In this document: one piece after another, positions 43,994 through 53,511 of the stretch
How positions within the stretch are numbered: the stretch's first letter is position 1
How the letters are laid out: every line of letters starts with the position of its first letter
Assembly (NCBI GenBank): GCA_021791715.1
Contig: JAJYWB010000023.1
Span: 1 to 64,000 of the forward strand
DNA from: Planctomycetota bacterium
GTDB taxonomy: Bacteria > Planctomycetota > Planctomycetia > Isosphaerales > Isosphaeraceae
Length of the DNA stretch: 64,000 nucleotides
Direction: 5' to 3'
Notes under the pieces: model-generated
Database searches by the model: none
What the model was told of the DNA's origin: nothing
What the model saw: the letters and a program-made list of their open reading frames with translations, nothing else
Translations under genes and position numbers: made by a program

Positions 43994-44207
43994 GGGCAGG
44001 CGAACCTCCTGGTGAGCCGCATTATCATAATTTGTCAGGGCGCGGTAATTTGGGAGGGCGAACCTCCTGGTGAGCCGTATTATCATAATTTGGCAGGGCG
44101 CGGTAATTTGGGAGGGCGAACCTCCTGGTAAGCCGCATTATGATGTTTACGATTATTGACCGAAAAAACGGCCTCGTCGCCGGAGATTTCGATATGAGGC
44201 GATCGCA
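43994..44207 (+). repeat. 58-bp tandem repeat of the hairpin left arm
   Basis: The left-arm word CGAACCTCCTGGTRAGCC recurs with arm starts at 43994, 44052 and 44110, exactly 58 bp apart. The first two are followed by TATTATCATAATTT and CAGGGCGCGGTAA instead of the usual core; the third leads into the normal core (to about 44207) but has lost its right arm. Confidence 0.88.
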
Positions 44208-44254
44208 AAAGAAACCTGGGAATTCGGCTGCATTTGAGGGCGAAGCCGTAATTT

Positions 44255-44460
44255 GGGAGGGCGAACCTCCTGGTGAGCCGCATAATGATGTTTGCGATTA
44301 TTGACCGGAAAACCGTCGTCGTCGCCGGAGATTTCGATAAGAGACTCACCGGGAGGTTCGCCCGACCAAACAGAAAGAACCGACATCTAGATTCTTAACA
44401 TATAGTAGTTTTATTGGTAAATTGACGGCGAATCCGTTAAAATCGAGTCGATAGGGTTTC
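44255..44460 (+). repeat. Composite repeat copy with intact hairpin core (44255-44367)
   Basis: Both arms are present (left 44255-44279, right about 44343-44367). The right module has GACATCTAGATTCTTAACAT and TTGGTAAATTGACGGCGAA, matching the array at 1-790 with substitutions. Confidence 0.8.
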
Positions 44461-44580
44461 GCAAGTCATTACATAAATCCTCCGCATGCGGGCCGCTAAC
44501 ACCCGCTTCCGATCGGCTCGATGAATTCTTATCCGCATGAATATTTGCGATTACAGTTCGATCTGTTCAAGCGACGGAGT

Positions 44581-44613
44581 CGATCGAAACCCTTCGCTTC
44601 GGGGTTTCGATCG
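44581..44613 (-). terminator. Strong hairpin downstream of the YHS-domain gene
   Basis: CGATCGAAACCC (44581-44592) and GGGTTTCGATCG (44602-44613) form a perfect 12-bp stem with a 9-base loop, about 20 bases after the minus-strand gene's stop. No T-run follows. Confidence 0.55.
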
Positions 44614-44633
44614 TCTCGCTTCGCTTTCGTGCG

Positions 44634-45773
44634 TCATTCGTCGCCGAGCGCTTTGATCCGCGCCTTGGCGGTTTTGGCCTGAGGGGTGTCGCCGTATTCT
44701 TTAACGATGCGTTTATAATACCCGAGCGCCGCCGCCGATTTCCCCGATTTTTCGAGCGATTGCGCGATTCTCAGATAAGAAGCAGCCTTCGACGCCGCGT
44801 CTTTCGCCGGAGCCCCCTTCTTGGTTTTTTCGGCCTTGGTCGAGCTCGAATCGTCGCTCTCGGCTTCGGCGGTTTCTTCCGCCTTGTTCGAGGCTTTGGA
44901 GTTCTCGGCGCTCTTGGTCGAAGTTTTCGGCGTCCCTTTTTTCGATGCGCCCGCGGCCTTCGATTTCGCCGGTTTTTCCTCGTCGACGAGTCCCGAGAAC
45001 GTGCCGTCGTCGGGCGCCGACGAAGCACCGACCGATTTCGCCGCGCCCCCCTTCGAAGCCTCGGTCTGCGCTCGCATCGCAAACTTTTTCACATATTTTT
45101 CGGGGTTATCATTGAATTCGTCGCGGCATCCCGTGCAACAGAGCGGATACGTTTTGCCCTGATAGCTGACGCTCAGCGCCGCGGCGCCCCCGGTGACGAT
45201 GCACTTGGGAAGATCGGCCGCCGAGCTCCCCGCGGCGAACGCCTCTCCCTCTTTTGTCAGGCCCGAGTCGATCACGCGCTTGTATTGCGGCGCTCCCGCG
45301 TCTTTTTGATCGAGCCAAACCGAGTAACGAATCTTGTTATCATTAAGCATAATGGAGATGCGATCTTTCGGAGCGTCGGTCGCTCCGCCGACCTGGTCGA
45401 GAGTCAGCAACTTGCCGTTCGCGTTGATTTTGCCCACGAACGAGACGCTCTTGCCCGAGGGATCCTCGCCGTCGAGTCGGTACGTTTTGGTCGAATCGTC
45501 GTAGCCGAGGCGACCCGATTTGAGGGTCTTTCCTCCTTCGATCGTCACGGTCATCCCGACGGGAACGCCTTTCTGGAATTTCCAAGCCCATTGATGTTTT
45601 TCGGGCCAGCCTTTCAAGCGATTCGCGGTCGGGATTCCCGTTCCTTTCCACGATCCGATCAGGTACTCGAACGCGGCGAACGCCGACGGCGTTTCCTTGT
45701 CGTCGCCGCGCACGGCGAGCAAAATCGAAGTCGTTCCCAGGAGCAGCGACAACCAGATCGTCCGTTTCGCCAT
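44634..45773 (-). CDS. Exported multidomain protein: DUF1579-like + YHS domain + TPR-like tail
   Basis: 379 aa. A signal peptide (about 1-24) is followed by a lipocalin-like domain resembling DUF1579/THAP4 types (FEYLIGSWKGTG, about 34-190), a YHS metal-binding domain (CIVTGGAAALSVSYQGKTYPLCCTGC region, about 200-245), a Lys/Ala/Ser-rich low-complexity linker (about 255-330) and a final helical TPR-like pair (YLRIAQSLEKSGKSAAALGYYKRIVKEYG). The YHS domain suggests a metal or haem-linked role. GAGGGGA precedes the ATG; the 72 upstream in-frame codons (to 45989) look noncoding. Confidence 0.85.
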   Translation of the reverse strand: MAKRTIWLSLLLGTTSILLAVRGDDKETPSAFAAFEYLIGSWKGTGIPTANRLKGWPEKHQWAWKFQKGVPVGMTVTIEGGKTLKSGRLGYDDSTKTYRLDGEDPSGKSVSFVGKINANGKLLTLDQVGGATDAPKDRISIMLNDNKIRYSVWLDQKDAGAPQYKRVIDSGLTKEGEAFAAGSSAADLPKCIVTGGAAALSVSYQGKTYPLCCTGCRDEFNDNPEKYVKKFAMRAQTEASKGGAAKSVGASSAPDDGTFSGLVDEEKPAKSKAAGASKKGTPKTSTKSAENSKASNKAEETAEAESDDSSSTKAEKTKKGAPAKDAASKAASYLRIAQSLEKSGKSAAALGYYKRIVKEYGDTPQAKTAKARIKALGDE

Positions 45774-46346
45774 CGTTTCGTCCCCTCGCTTGATCGCCGT
45801 GGCGGGAAATTCCAAGCCTATCAATTCATCGTAGCATGATCCGCGGCGCGTGTCGGCGCTGAGTCTGGAAAATACTCGATTGATCGATTGGAGCGACATT
45901 CGCCATTTTCGTTCGCGGCGTCTTGAATTCGACCGGGATTCTCGATCGGAATCGAATCCGGGATTCGAAAACGCCTCCGGAGATCTCAAACGACGCTTCG
46001 ATCGCTCCTAACGCCGCCGAGCCGCAATCACACCAACCCGACACGCGAGCGAGCATCTTGTTATAATAATATGAAAACATTAAATCGATCATTTGATTAA
46101 GCCCTCGCTTGCGCGGGGGGTTGGTATAATTTCAAAACCCTCCGCTTCAAAGATGCGCGCACGGCGCGTGGAAGCGGCGGACGAAGACTCAAATACGAGA
46201 CGGTAAACCTCGTGATGTCCGGATGAACCCCGCGGTGATAAATTTTTTGTCGATGGGGCGTTTTCCGGAACGAGGCGTTCTCGCAGTTCTTATCGATAAA
46301 TCAATATTCTAAATAATTATAGACGCGAATAGCCGTTTTCCCCCGT
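45774..46346. other. Intergenic region with a possible orphan transcription unit
   Basis: A perfect TATAAT lies at 46125-46130 on the plus strand, though no good -35 precedes it. Downstream is a hairpin-rich segment with CCGCTTC and GAAGCGG enclosing a GCGCGC-type stem (46140-46176), then AAATTTTTTG near 46240. This could be a small noncoding RNA. No protein gene is seen; frames here lack ribosome-binding sites. Confidence 0.3.
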
Positions 46347-46799
46347 TCAGGCATTCGACGACTTCACGATCAACGCGAGCGTCTTTTCGTCGCGTTCGCC
46401 GTTGTAATATTTGTCGAGCAACCGGGAGAAGACCGAATCGGGCGGAGATACTTTTTCGAATAAAGTGGCGGAGGATTTGAGCTTCATGTCGTCGGGAGAG
46501 CCGAAAATCGCGAAAGCCGATCGACCGTCGACGCCCAAAACAGCCTCGGCGCAAGCGATCAGGCGTTTCCCGAGCACGGGGTGATTGAGATAAGCTTGGG
46601 CCTCGTCGATCGATTTGATCGAATATCGACGCGAGGTCGAGCTGAATCCCAAGCCCTCAAACTGTGGGAAGATAAACCACATCCAGTGCGATGACTTGCG
46701 GCCGCGCTTGATCTCGGCGAGCGCTCGGTCGTAAACGGCCTCTTGTGCGTTTAAAAAGCGGCTCAGATCGTGTCGATCGTCGACTGATGGATCCTGCAA
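46347..46799 (-). CDS. DUF1810 family protein
   Basis: 150-aa soluble protein. The family pattern is clear: DLSRFLNAQEAVYDRALAEI, the conserved HWMWFIFPQFEGLG, SRRYSIKSIDEAQAYLNHP and the closing KSSATLFEKVSP. Function of DUF1810 is unknown. It is one of three small minus-strand genes, 81 bp upstream of which the SGNH esterase gene ends. Confidence 0.92.
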   Translation of the reverse strand: MQDPSVDDRHDLSRFLNAQEAVYDRALAEIKRGRKSSHWMWFIFPQFEGLGFSSTSRRYSIKSIDEAQAYLNHPVLGKRLIACAEAVLGVDGRSAFAIFGSPDDMKLKSSATLFEKVSPPDSVFSRLLDKYYNGERDEKTLALIVKSSNA

Positions 46800-46880
46800 G
46801 ATCGGTCTCCGATCAATCGCGGGGTGTCTTCACCCCGAAGCCGTTTCGATCACAACGTCGATATATGGATATTTAAGCGG

Positions 46881-47576
46881 CTACCACGCGAGGAACGGCC
46901 TAACTCGTTCGGTTTGGAGACGGTATCCCTCGGCCGAGAAATGGAGGCCGTCTTTGACGAAAAGCTCGCTCCTGGCGCTTCCACCGGGCCCTAAAACCAT
47001 GTCGAACGTTTCGACGAAGCCGACACGAGGCAGATCGAGAGACATCTCGCGAATAAGCCGATTCAATTCGCGATACTTATCCGATTCGCCCCATCGCGAA
47101 GGCGCCGGGCTCACGCCGATGTAAATGATTTCGGTTTTGGGCAATTTCGCGTGGACGACGCGGACGAAATCGGCGAAATCGGCGGCGACTTGCTTAGGCG
47201 TCCGACCGTTGTGAATGTCGTTCCCTCCGGCCCTCAGGAAGATTTGTTTGGGTTCGTGAGGGAAGATCAGGCGATCGGCGAAGTGGGTGGAATCGACGAT
47301 CTCCGTCCCGCCGAAACCTCGATTAATCACCTTGTGATCGGGGAAGTCTTCGGCGAGCGTCTTCCAGAGCCTGATTGTCGAGGAACCGATGAAAAGGATT
47401 CCCCGCTTGGGAGGAGGGTTGAGCCGATCGGCCGCCTCGTACGCCGCGACCTCCTTCTCCCATCTCGAGTAGTCGCGAGCCTCGGCGTAACCGCGCGGAG
47501 CGTCCTGGCAAAACGCACGCGGTATCATCGCCGGAACGGCGAGGACGACGAACACAAAAATTGCCGATTTCTTCAT
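46881..47576 (-). CDS. Secreted SGNH/GDSL-family esterase
   Basis: 231 aa with a signal peptide (KKSAIFVFVVLAVPAMIPRAFC). SGNH blocks: block I GSSTIRLW with S65, block II NRGFGGTEI, block III AGGNDIHNG with the Asn, and block V DGLHFSAEGY with Asp and His. The substrate is probably an acyl ester on a carbohydrate or lipid, as in platelet-activating-factor acetylhydrolase-like members, but not determinable here. The gene is preceded by a 790-bp region without recognised genes. Confidence 0.92.
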   Translation of the reverse strand: MKKSAIFVFVVLAVPAMIPRAFCQDAPRGYAEARDYSRWEKEVAAYEAADRLNPPPKRGILFIGSSTIRLWKTLAEDFPDHKVINRGFGGTEIVDSTHFADRLIFPHEPKQIFLRAGGNDIHNGRTPKQVAADFADFVRVVHAKLPKTEIIYIGVSPAPSRWGESDKYRELNRLIREMSLDLPRVGFVETFDMVLGPGGSARSELFVKDGLHFSAEGYRLQTERVRPFLAW

Positions 47577-48415
47577 GCTTAGGCGCCCCGGGAGTGAATC
47601 GCGACTTTCGGATCATTTTTGGAAATCGGATTCATCGTACAAGTTCGGCGTCGCGCGGCAAGAGGTCGGGCGATCCGATCGATCGAACCTCGGCGAGCAA
47701 AGAATCGCTTTAAATCTTATATATCATATTAAATGAATCCTGAAATCGGGTCGATCTTCACGGCGACTCCCCCGCCCCGACCGCGACGTCAAGAATCCGA
47801 GAGCGTCGATAACGATACGCTCGTTTGGCCGATACGGAATTCCACTTATGTTGGATTTTATGGGATCGCAAGGTTTCGATCGCCGACCGATCGTCGCATT
47901 AAACCGGAGAAAAGTTCCATGCGACGCGTTCGCGGCGCCGACGGCCGCGAATTCGAGGCTCCGGAGTTTCTGATAATTGTTGATATTCAACACTTAAGTT
48001 AAAGATTGTTTTTGTTGATTTCCACCCGTCCGGCGTGAAGGCGAGTTTCCGCCGAGCGGGTGAACGACGCTTTTGATCCGAGAACGTCGGCGTTTCGTCG
48101 GGATCGCGATTTCTTCGACGAATCGAGGTTCGGCGCGGCTCGATTGAAAATGCCGACGGGATAAACGATCGGCGTAAAAATGTGCATCGACCCATTCTCA
48201 AGCCGATCGTGCGTGCGTGTCGTGATCGCGACGTTCGAATTCCGCGAACCTTGGCGTATGCTGGTTTGCTAATAAATTAAAATATTTAATATAAAGACAA
48301 GATTTTTTTTAGCCTCGGCTCTCCGGAAACGGCGTCGTTGATCGCTTCTTGAACGCGCGTTATATTTTGAGGTCGGTTTGAAATCCCGCCCGTAATTCGC
48401 CGAGGCGCGCCCGCC
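47577..48415. other. Long intergenic region, no convincing gene
   Basis: About 840 bp between divergent genes. A plus-strand frame at 47733-48002 and minus-strand frames around 47900-48200 are open but have no ribosome-binding site, low-quality codon use and no recognisable family. 48268-48310 is AT-rich. No hairpin repeat core is present. Confidence 0.5.
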
Positions 48416-49849
48416 ATGCCGCGTACCTTCGCCGCGTACGATTCGAATCGCAACGATTCCCTCGGCGAATCGCTTTTCCCATTGTCGTCTCGGATAACCC
48501 GGCGCGACTGGATCAGGATCGGAGGGATCGGCCTCGGGGGGTTGAGTCTTCCGGGTTTGATCGCCGCCGATTCGGCTCGATCGAGCCAGGGAGATCCGAT
48601 TCGAGCGGGTAAGGCCAAAGCCGCGATCATCCTCTTTTTGAACGGCGGGCCGTCTCAGCTCGACATGTGGGATCTCAAACCCGACGCGCCCGAGGAGATT
48701 CGCGGAACGTTCCGCCCGATCGCGACGAGCACGCCCGGGGTCCTGATCTCCGAAGGCTTGCCGAGGACGGCTCGACTATCAGACAAATATTCAATTATTC
48801 GTTCACTTTGTCATGAAGACGCCGATCATCCGACCGCGGCTTACTGGATGATGATCGGTTCGCCGATCGGCCGTCGCGGCGGCGCCGACGTGACGATGAA
48901 CCGTGTCGATCGTCCTCATCCGGGGTCGGTCGTCGCCAAGTTCAGGGGATCGATCGGCGGGATGCCTCCGTTCGTTCTCGTTCCCGAGGCGATCTCGCCG
49001 ATCGGCGTCGAGCGCCCCGGCCAGTTCGCGGGATTCCTCGGCCCGGCTTACGATCCGTGGCGGATCGTCGGCGATCCGATTCACGCACGGTTTCATGTCG
49101 GCGCCTTGTCGCTTCCCGAGGGGGTGGGAGTCGAGAGGTTGGCGGATCGACGCGGCCTGCTCGCCGCGCTCGACGCGTGTTCCAAGGCGCTCGCCGATTC
49201 TCCCTCCGCCGTCACGCTCGATTCGGCGCAGGCTCGCGCGTTTGATTTGATCACCTCCAGTCGTGTTCAAAAAGCGTTGGATTTATCCGCCGAATCGTCC
49301 GCGACCCACGACCGATACGGTCGGACGATTTTCGGTCAATCGACTCTGCTCGCGCGGAGGCTGATTGAATCGGGCGTTCGGCTCGTACATGTGAACTGGG
49401 TTCGGCACGACGACGGCCCGGGAGGACAGGGGTACGACACTCACCGTAATCATTTGTCGTTTTGTAAATCCGACCTCTTTCCGCCGACCGACGCGGCGTT
49501 CGGCTCGTTGATCGAGGATTTATCGGATCGCGGTCTACTGGATGAGACTCTTGTCGTTTTGATGGGAGAATTCGGCCGCACGCCGAGGTTCAACAAGGAC
49601 GGCGGACGCGACCACTGGCCGCGATGTTTCAGCGCGATCCTGGCTGGCGGGGGAGTTCGCGGCGGTTACGTGCACGGCGCGTCGGACCGGATTGGAGCGT
49701 CGGCGACGCGCGACCCCGCGACCCCGGCGGATCTCATCGCCACGCTTTATCACGCGCTCGGGGTCGATCACCACGCTTGGCTTCGAGACCTGCAAAACCG
49801 CCCCCTCAGAATCGCCGAGGGTGAACCGATAGCCGATTTAATGGCGTAA
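48416..49849 (+). CDS. DUF1501 domain protein (Tat-exported, alkaline-phosphatase-like fold)
   Basis: 477 aa. A twin-arginine signal is set back from the N-terminus (SRITRRDWIRIGGIGLGG, about 25-42). The DUF1501 domain includes IILFLNGGPSQLDMWDLKPDAP, DKYSIIRSLCHEDADHPTA and the late motif VVLMGEFGRTPRFNKDGGRDHW. The fold resembles sulfatases/phosphatases but the catalytic Ser/Cys is not evident. In planctomycetes these proteins usually accompany DUF1549/DUF1553 cytochrome-like partners; no such partner is adjacent here. A related gene lies at 61281-62609. Confidence 0.92.
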   Translation: MPRTFAAYDSNRNDSLGESLFPLSSRITRRDWIRIGGIGLGGLSLPGLIAADSARSSQGDPIRAGKAKAAIILFLNGGPSQLDMWDLKPDAPEEIRGTFRPIATSTPGVLISEGLPRTARLSDKYSIIRSLCHEDADHPTAAYWMMIGSPIGRRGGADVTMNRVDRPHPGSVVAKFRGSIGGMPPFVLVPEAISPIGVERPGQFAGFLGPAYDPWRIVGDPIHARFHVGALSLPEGVGVERLADRRGLLAALDACSKALADSPSAVTLDSAQARAFDLITSSRVQKALDLSAESSATHDRYGRTIFGQSTLLARRLIESGVRLVHVNWVRHDDGPGGQGYDTHRNHLSFCKSDLFPPTDAAFGSLIEDLSDRGLLDETLVVLMGEFGRTPRFNKDGGRDHWPRCFSAILAGGGVRGGYVHGASDRIGASATRDPATPADLIATLYHALGVDHHAWLRDLQNRPLRIAEGEPIADLMA

Positions 49850-49937
49850 ATAAATGATGATGCCTGATGGCGTTTCGTCCTCTTTCGTCGCCCCTTCGTC
49901 GTTAATTATATTATGCATAAATTTCGATTATTAAACT

Positions 49938-50150
49938 ATCAGTAAAAGTCTATCCGGAATGAAATCGGCGATTTCGTCGGTATTCGCGGCGGAATCGGAT
50001 ATCGGTGGAGCGAGCTTCCTGGTGAGTCGTTTTGATATATTTTATACTTGAAGCGAGAAAAACCGCCGATTTCAGAGGGTTTTTCTAAAGAGGAACGCCG
50101 GGAGGTTTCCCCTCCCAAAAAAAGAGTCAGAAAATATTATCAGTTATCAA
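49938..50150 (+). repeat. Diverged composite repeat copy (core 50004-50117)
   Basis: Left module GTCTATCCGGAATGAAAT near 49949; arms GAGCTTCCTGGTGAGTC-like at 50004-50028 and CGCCGGGAGGTTTCCCCTCC at about 50096-50116. The spacer has lost the usual words, but both arms are still recognisable. Confidence 0.65.
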
Positions 50151-50290
50151 ACATGCCGATCCGGCTGATGTTTCGGGCTTCAAATCGGCGTAATCCAACC
50201 AAGAACGTCCGGCGGAGAAATACCGGATCGTCTCCAAATGCACTCGCATTCGCTCCGGGCGGGTGAAGATTTCGGCTTCGCCGGTTTGGT

Positions 50291-50773
50291 TTAGGAGACC
50301 TCGATGAATTCGAGTCGATTGCTGGATAAATCGAGGATCGCGACGGTCCATTGTCGCGAACGATGGAGCGCTCCGGGGTTGATTCGACGGGTCGATTCCT
50401 CGCCGTCGTCGAACGCGACATGCGTATGGCCGTAAAACAAATAATCGGGTTTTTCGCCGATGAGACGCCGGTATTCGCGCGCCAGATGACCGTGAGTGAC
50501 GCCGATGCGTTTGCCGTCGAGCGTGATTAAACCGCCGTATTCGAGGCACGTTCCGTCGATTTCTTGGATCGCCTCGCGGATCGCTTCTTCTTCAAAATCA
50601 TTATTACCGAAAACGAAAAACGTCGGTATGCCCGCGAACGTCGCGATGATATCGGGTTGAGTGAGATCGCCGCAATGAATGATCGTCTCGGCGCCGTAAC
50701 CAGCGAGTAGAGCGACCGCCGCGGCGGTCCTTCGATACTGATCGTGCGTGTCCGAAATGATGCCGAGACGCAT
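50291..50773 (-). CDS. YfcE/MJ0936-family metallophosphoesterase
   Basis: 160-aa calcineurin-like phosphoesterase. All metal-binding motifs are in place: GIISDTHDQ (D-x-H), HCGDLTQPD (GD), FVFGNNDFEEE (GN-D), GVTHGHLAREY (GH) and YGHTHV (GHxH). Members hydrolyse phosphodiesters; the physiological substrate is unknown. The gene is single, with an unassigned stretch on either side. Confidence 0.93.
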   Translation of the reverse strand: MRLGIISDTHDQYRRTAAAVALLAGYGAETIIHCGDLTQPDIIATFAGIPTFFVFGNNDFEEEAIREAIQEIDGTCLEYGGLITLDGKRIGVTHGHLAREYRRLIGEKPDYLFYGHTHVAFDDGEESTRRINPGALHRSRQWTVAILDLSSNRLEFIEVS

Positions 50774-51094
50774 CGAGCCGACCCTCGAAAAGGAAAATTG
50801 AATGAGGAATGACGACGGCGGCGGAAATAATGGACGCGAATTCGCCGAAACACTGGCTCGAGACGAGCCGATCTGTTAAGATCTTATATGAGTCATCAGA
50901 TCGCGAACCCGTAATCACGCGAATCGCGTCGGGACGCGGGATGAGAAGGCTCGGCGCTCGATCCTGTCGATTGGGACGCGCGATCGGCCGAGTGAAAACG
51001 GTCGGTCGCGGGGAGGATTGCGAAACGCCGCCTAGCACGCGGATATCGCGAAGCCCTTCCCAGTTTTCTCCCGCGATGCGCGGGGAGGTTAGCC
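50774..51094. other. Intergenic region, no gene seen
   Basis: About 320 bp. A perfect TAAGATCTTA palindrome occurs at 50877-50886. Overlapping open frames on both strands have Arg/Ser-rich translations typical of noncoding GATC-rich DNA. Confidence 0.4.
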
Positions 51095-51319
51095 ATGTCG
51101 CTTTTAACACGTATCCCTCCGACCATTCTTCCGTTTCGTTCGGAATTTCCCCACGAAACCAAGTCTTTAATCCCTTCCGGCCGACCCGTCCGCCACGCCG
51201 AAGCCCCCGACCGCGGCTACCATACCGATCAGTCGGAAGCTCCCGACTCGGGAACATCGCTCGATCGCGAGCAGCCCGACGCCGGAATCGATCGTGGCGA
51301 TTGGGCCTGCGACGCCTGA
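51095..51319 (+). CDS. Hypothetical 74-aa acidic protein
   Basis: Starts MSLLTRIPPTILPFRSEFPH and ends GIDRGDWACDA; the second half is rich in Asp, Glu and Pro. GGGGAGG lies 6 bases upstream, the best ribosome-binding site in this stretch, and third positions are GC-rich as in neighbouring genes. No family recognised and no membrane segment. Likely but not certain to be real. Confidence 0.45.
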   Translation: MSLLTRIPPTILPFRSEFPHETKSLIPSGRPVRHAEAPDRGYHTDQSEAPDSGTSLDREQPDAGIDRGDWACDA

Positions 51320-51503
51320 TTCGCTAGAGCGGAGCGGTAAGGCCAGGAAACGGGACGTTCCTGGACCCCGAAGGCCCCACCGCACCATTCTATCAAGTTC
51401 CCACGCACGACGCCGGAATCAAAACCGGCGTCGCGCCGTTTCATTCGCAACCATTCCCACCGATCCGACGATTCCAACCGACTCTCGTCGATCAACCGAT
51501 ATG

Positions 51504-53240
51504 TTAAATCCGCGCCTCGATCCAGACGATCAACCCCACCAATAAAGCGAGCGCCAAACTGTGACGAAACACCACCCGCAACAGCTTCCCCTCGTGCCCG
51601 TGCTCCCCCGTCGCCGCCGCCGCGACAACGATTGATTGCGCGTCGATCATTTTACCCATCACCCCCCCCGCCGAATTCGCCGAGGCCATCAAAATCGGGC
51701 TCAACGCCAGCGCCTTCGCCGTCACAACCTGCAAATTGCCGAATAAAACGTTACTCGACGTGTCCGATCCCGTCAGCGCCACCCCAAGCCAACCCAAAAG
51801 CGTGCCGAAGATCGGGTACAGATCTCGTCCCACGCGTGTAAAGGCAAGTCCCAACACCGCGTCCATCCCCGAATACTTGGTGACAAATCCGAGCGCAAGC
51901 ATCGCCGCGATCGCGCCGATCGCCGGAATGAGCCGACGCACCGTCGCGGCGAACGTCAGAGCCATCCGACCGGGACGCACTCCCAGAATCGAACCGCTCA
52001 CCACCGCGGCGATGAAGATCGCCGTCCCTGTCGAGGAAATCGGCGTGATATCGATCGTCGCGGTCTCGGCGGTCTCCGGGGTCGGATTCGCGGGGCCTCC
52101 CGCCTCGACTCCTTTGACAACCTTCAAATGCAACGAAGGCGCCGCGGGCTTCCACGAAGTTCGTTCGTCGAGCCAGGGCTTAACCCCCTTGATACCGAGT
52201 TCCTTGATCGCGGGCGTTCCCCAAATCAGCACAGTGAGCGTCAACACGCCGAACGGCGACCACGCCCGCGCGATCGCCCCCGGCGTTAATCGAGCCGATC
52301 CCCCGCGCTCAAGATGGACCGAACCGACCTCGCGAAGCGGAGGCGATTGAAGACCGCATTGCGCGTGAACATCTTTATCAATCGCGGCTTCCAAAACCGC
52401 GTCTTCACCGGGAAAACGCCAGACTTCGCGCGGTCGCCAAAATTTGAGCAGCACGATCCCCGCGACGAGGCTCGCGACCGAAGCGGCGATATCGACGAGT
52501 TCGAATCCGACATAATTCGACCAGGCGAATTGCGTGAGCGCGAACGTTCCCCCGACGACCACGAGAATCGGCCAAACAGCCGACGCCCCCTCGACTCCCG
52601 CGAGAGTTATAACAAGCCATGCGGGTATGATTAAAGATAATGGAGGTAAGATTCGACCCGTCGTCGCGCTTAACAATTCGACGTCGATCTTTGTCAATTT
52701 GGCGAGCGTTCGGATCGGAGTGCCGATCGACCCCCACGCGACGGGGGCGGTGTTGGCGATCAGGCAAAGCAGAGCCGCCTGAAACGGTTGAAAGCCGAGC
52801 CCCACCAGAAACGCAGCCGATATCGCCACCGGAGCGCCGAAACCCGCGGCGCCCTCGATGAACGCGCCGAAACAGAACGCGACCAACACCACCTGAACCC
52901 TTCGATCCGCCGAAAGCCCCGCGATCGAAGCCTTCATCACGTCGAATCGACCCGTGTCGACGACAATCTGATAAAGAAAGACCGCGGCGACGATCAACCA
53001 GATGATCTGGAAGATCGCGAACACGATCCCGCACACCCCGCTCATCACCGCGGGAACGAACGGCATCCCAAATCCAAGCACCGCGACCGTGAACGCCGCG
53101 AGAAACCCGCCCGTCGCCGCCAGCCACGCGGGAACGCGACCGCTCGCCAATAAACCCAATAATGTCAGCACGGGAAGCGCCGCGAGCGCCGTCGACCCGA
53201 ACCGCCAATGAAGCGGATCGTAATTTTGAATCCAATACAT
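51504..53240 (-). CDS. lctP: L-lactate permease
   Basis: 578-aa membrane transporter of the LctP family (proton-coupled lactate/glycolate uptake) with about 13-14 helices. Typical stretches: YDPLHWRFGSTALAALPVL at the start, FGAFIEGAAGFGAPVAI, NTAPVAWGSIGTPI, ALTGSDTSSNVLFGNLQV and ANSAGGVMGKMIDAQSIVVA near the end. A soluble loop at about 300-380 contains the only hydrophilic insert. The ATG lacks an obvious ribosome-binding site. The neighbours do not include lactate dehydrogenase genes. Confidence 0.95.
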   Translation of the reverse strand: MYWIQNYDPLHWRFGSTALAALPVLTLLGLLASGRVPAWLAATGGFLAAFTVAVLGFGMPFVPAVMSGVCGIVFAIFQIIWLIVAAVFLYQIVVDTGRFDVMKASIAGLSADRRVQVVLVAFCFGAFIEGAAGFGAPVAISAAFLVGLGFQPFQAALLCLIANTAPVAWGSIGTPIRTLAKLTKIDVELLSATTGRILPPLSLIIPAWLVITLAGVEGASAVWPILVVVGGTFALTQFAWSNYVGFELVDIAASVASLVAGIVLLKFWRPREVWRFPGEDAVLEAAIDKDVHAQCGLQSPPLREVGSVHLERGGSARLTPGAIARAWSPFGVLTLTVLIWGTPAIKELGIKGVKPWLDERTSWKPAAPSLHLKVVKGVEAGGPANPTPETAETATIDITPISSTGTAIFIAAVVSGSILGVRPGRMALTFAATVRRLIPAIGAIAAMLALGFVTKYSGMDAVLGLAFTRVGRDLYPIFGTLLGWLGVALTGSDTSSNVLFGNLQVVTAKALALSPILMASANSAGGVMGKMIDAQSIVVAAAATGEHGHEGKLLRVVFRHSLALALLVGLIVWIEARI

Positions 53241-53431
53241 CGATGTTCATTACTCGATTGCCGGGAAGGAACGAACGAGCCCATATCTTCGTTAAACCCG
53301 CCGCGCCGAACAAGACCCGCGATTCGGATCGACCCGATTCAATCAAACGCGTAAACATGCAAAGATTTTATTGTTATCGGCGAAATATATAATATGAAAA
53401 AGATATGATATTGATTTGTGGAGACTCGATT

Positions 53432-53471
53432 CAAAAAAAGATCGCCCCGAGGTTTAAGCCTCGAGGCGATC
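53432..53471 (-). terminator. Intrinsic terminator of the Gly/Met-rich protein gene
   Basis: GATCGCCCCGAGG (53440-53452) and CCTCGAGGCGATC (53459-53471) pair over 13 bp with one mismatch and a 6-base loop; read on the minus strand the hairpin is followed by seven T residues. Confidence 0.85.
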
Positions 53472-53511
53472 GCGGGGGAAGGTTGTATCCGACAGGTTCT
53501 TTACTCTGCGA

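Noticed and set aside
44760-45839. 359-residue plus-strand frame opposite the YHS-domain gene
   Set aside because: Arg/Phe-rich shadow translation; the minus strand has recognisable domains, a signal peptide and a ribosome-binding site.
47733-48002. 89-residue plus-strand frame in the 47577-48415 gap
   Set aside because: No ribosome-binding site and no recognisable pattern; left as uncertain noncoding DNA.
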